A DNA stretch of 64,000 nt, taken from the NCBI GenBank assembly GCA_973895155.1, contig OZ316894.1, positions 26,784,001 to 26,848,000 on the forward strand, given 5' to 3'. Positions within the stretch are counted from its first letter, which is position 1; the number at the start of each line of letters is the position of its first letter. Under the pieces are notes generated by a model. It was given only the letters and a program-made list of their open reading frames with translations, did no database searches and was not told where the DNA came from. The stretch is from Marsupella aquatica (Eukaryota; Marchantiophyta). Positions 62,711 through 64,000 of this stretch are shown one piece after another. Position numbers and translations under genes: made by a program.

Positions 62711-64000
62711 TGTGATGCCTAGACAGGAATCACTCGGCCGGTTAAGTGGGTAAAGCAGGAAGGCACCCTAGAAACACCTTAGTATAGTGACAAAACAAGG
62801 AAAATATAAACAATTAGGGGCAACCATGGAACCCGGGCCGAGGCCGGAGGTAAGGCTAAGGGTGAAAACCCGATTAGGGTTAGGGCGCGTTAAGCGTCGG
62901 CGGCTAGGAAGGATCAACGGGAAGAAGGACCGGCAAAGGAGAGGGGTAAGGAGCGCTTGCAGGAGATAGTGGCTCATTTGCGAGCACGAACTAGGCAGAC
63001 GACTACGGGAGGCCAACTACTGTCAGCTGCTTAGGCAAGCACTCGGGGAGAGAGTAGATACCGACGATCAACCTAAGGAGGGTATGAGCAACGTCAATCA
63101 AGCGGCACATTTCTGGGGATGCCTGTTCGAACGGGCAACTGAGTACATCAAGACTTACGAGGACGAGGAATCAGAAAGGGCAGCTCGAGAACGGCAGGAG
63201 CTCGCTCGATTGTGGGAGCTACAGAAGACGGCTTTCTTAGGAGGCGAACTCATCAAGGACGAGTTCCTGTGGACGCCTACTTCCAATCAACTCGACGATC
63301 TTCTGTTTTGCAAAGACAGCGTCGTCGGCATCCGAGAGGCCATCAAGAACTGCAACGACATACACTGGGAATTAAAGGGTAGCACGGAAAGGTGGACCCA
63401 GGCAACGGTGCTAGGAGAAACCTCCACGGCAGCAGAGATGAAGAGGAAGGGAGCCGTCAACGATGAAGCCACCCCGGCAAAAAGAACGAGGTCGGCGGCA
63501 CCAAAGAAGCCAGCCGAGCAGCAGAGCAGGAGGCAGGGAGAAGCCGAAGAGGAGGAGGTCGATCCCATCAAGGCCATTCCAACCAGGGATGACACCTGGA
63601 AGGGCTGGGCGGCAACCCTACCGGTGGAGGTGCAACTACATTTTGCACGGGAGGAGGATGCATGCTTTACGGCCATGCAGACCAAGAAGTACCAAGGCTT
63701 CATGGCCGGACCCGGCTTGGAGGCCTTTGTAAGATTACCATGGCTGAAGCCGGAGGTACCGGAGTCAGACCTATTAGAATTCGTGGGGTCATGGGAACCC
63801 GAGACCAATTGCACGAGGATATATGGGAAGGATTTCTATCTTACTCCCAAGGTAATTGCCGAAGTGTTTGGCCTGCCGATAGGCAATAAGACCAAAGTTG
63901 ATACCAGGAAGACCTTGCCTGACAAGGAGTTCCGGTCGTTCCCCGGGCCATCAACGAAGAATGGCTTCTTCCGGAACACCTGCACCAACCCGCACATAGG
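62711..64000 (+). mobile_element. Element F: start of another giant LTR, runs off the window
   Basis: TGTGATGCCTAGACAGG at 62711 begins a plus-strand LTR nearly identical to E and C. Only the first 1,290 bases are in the window, so it cannot be told whether F is a solo LTR or a full element. The five bases before it are CGGTC. Confidence 0.92.
62826..64000 (+). pseudogene. ORF3 of element F (partial, early stop)
   Basis: The ATG at 62826 is followed by TAG at 62967-62969 in place of the first W of the RRWW motif. The same codon is TAG in element D. Beyond it the frame stays open to the window edge, through HFWGCLFERA, PAKRTRSAAPKKP and the GLEAFVRLPW region (here MAGPGLE). It is otherwise almost identical to copy E and lacks the 2-nt deletion of C. 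Confidence 0.82.

Overview
The window looks like a gene-poor, transposon-dense stretch of a land-plant nuclear genome. The strongest host marker is an intronless PLS-type pentatricopeptide (PPR) gene with a complete DYW domain (1370-3916, minus). Its near-identical 101-residue repeats are a style I associate with mosses and other seed-free plants, so a bryophyte or similar lineage is my best guess (inference). I found no rRNA, tRNA, CRISPR array or bacterial feature.

Layout. (1) 1-7321: the PPR gene and non-coding flanks with a C-rich tract, short tandem repeats and a degenerate tRNA-like module. (2) 7322-39555: a stack of related LTR elements with giant (about 4-4.7 kb) LTRs. A minus-strand LTR (A, 7322-30936) is split by a solo LTR of a second subfamily (B, 9029-28605, TSD ATAGG). 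B is split in turn by a complete 15,561-bp Ty3/gypsy element (C, 10616-26176, TSD GTCCC) with gag, protease and RT-RNaseH-integrase. Next to A, head to head, is a plus-strand LTR (D, 30937-39555), split by a solo LTR (E, 33399-38058, TSD TGGCG). A sixth LTR (F) starts at 62711 and runs off the window. (3) 39556-62710: two CACTA (En/Spm-like) elements. The partial X (about 39576-45099) is interrupted in an intron by Y (from 45100), which has a TNP2-type transposase gene and a second TNPA-like gene. An almost intact Ty1/copia element (45741-51503, TSD CATAG) sits in Y. Upstream of the Y transposase, on the same strand, are three intact single-exon ORFs: F-box-like, twin BRCT-like, and a PHD-type zinc-finger protein resembling the tandem PHD module of EDM2.

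Main unusual points. Every giant LTR carries a long coding frame ('ORF3', about 1,200 codons in C-type copies) for a protein with an N-terminal globular region, a long coiled coil, a basic KKKRK motif and a variable repeat tail. In element C the polypurine tract lies directly after pol and before ORF3, so reverse transcription would copy the third gene into both LTRs. ORF3 is damaged differently in each copy. B has its own LTR ORF of similar architecture. The second system to check is the EDM2-like/BRCT/F-box gene group next to the CACTA transposase, which could be transposon cargo acting on silencing or repair (hypothesis).
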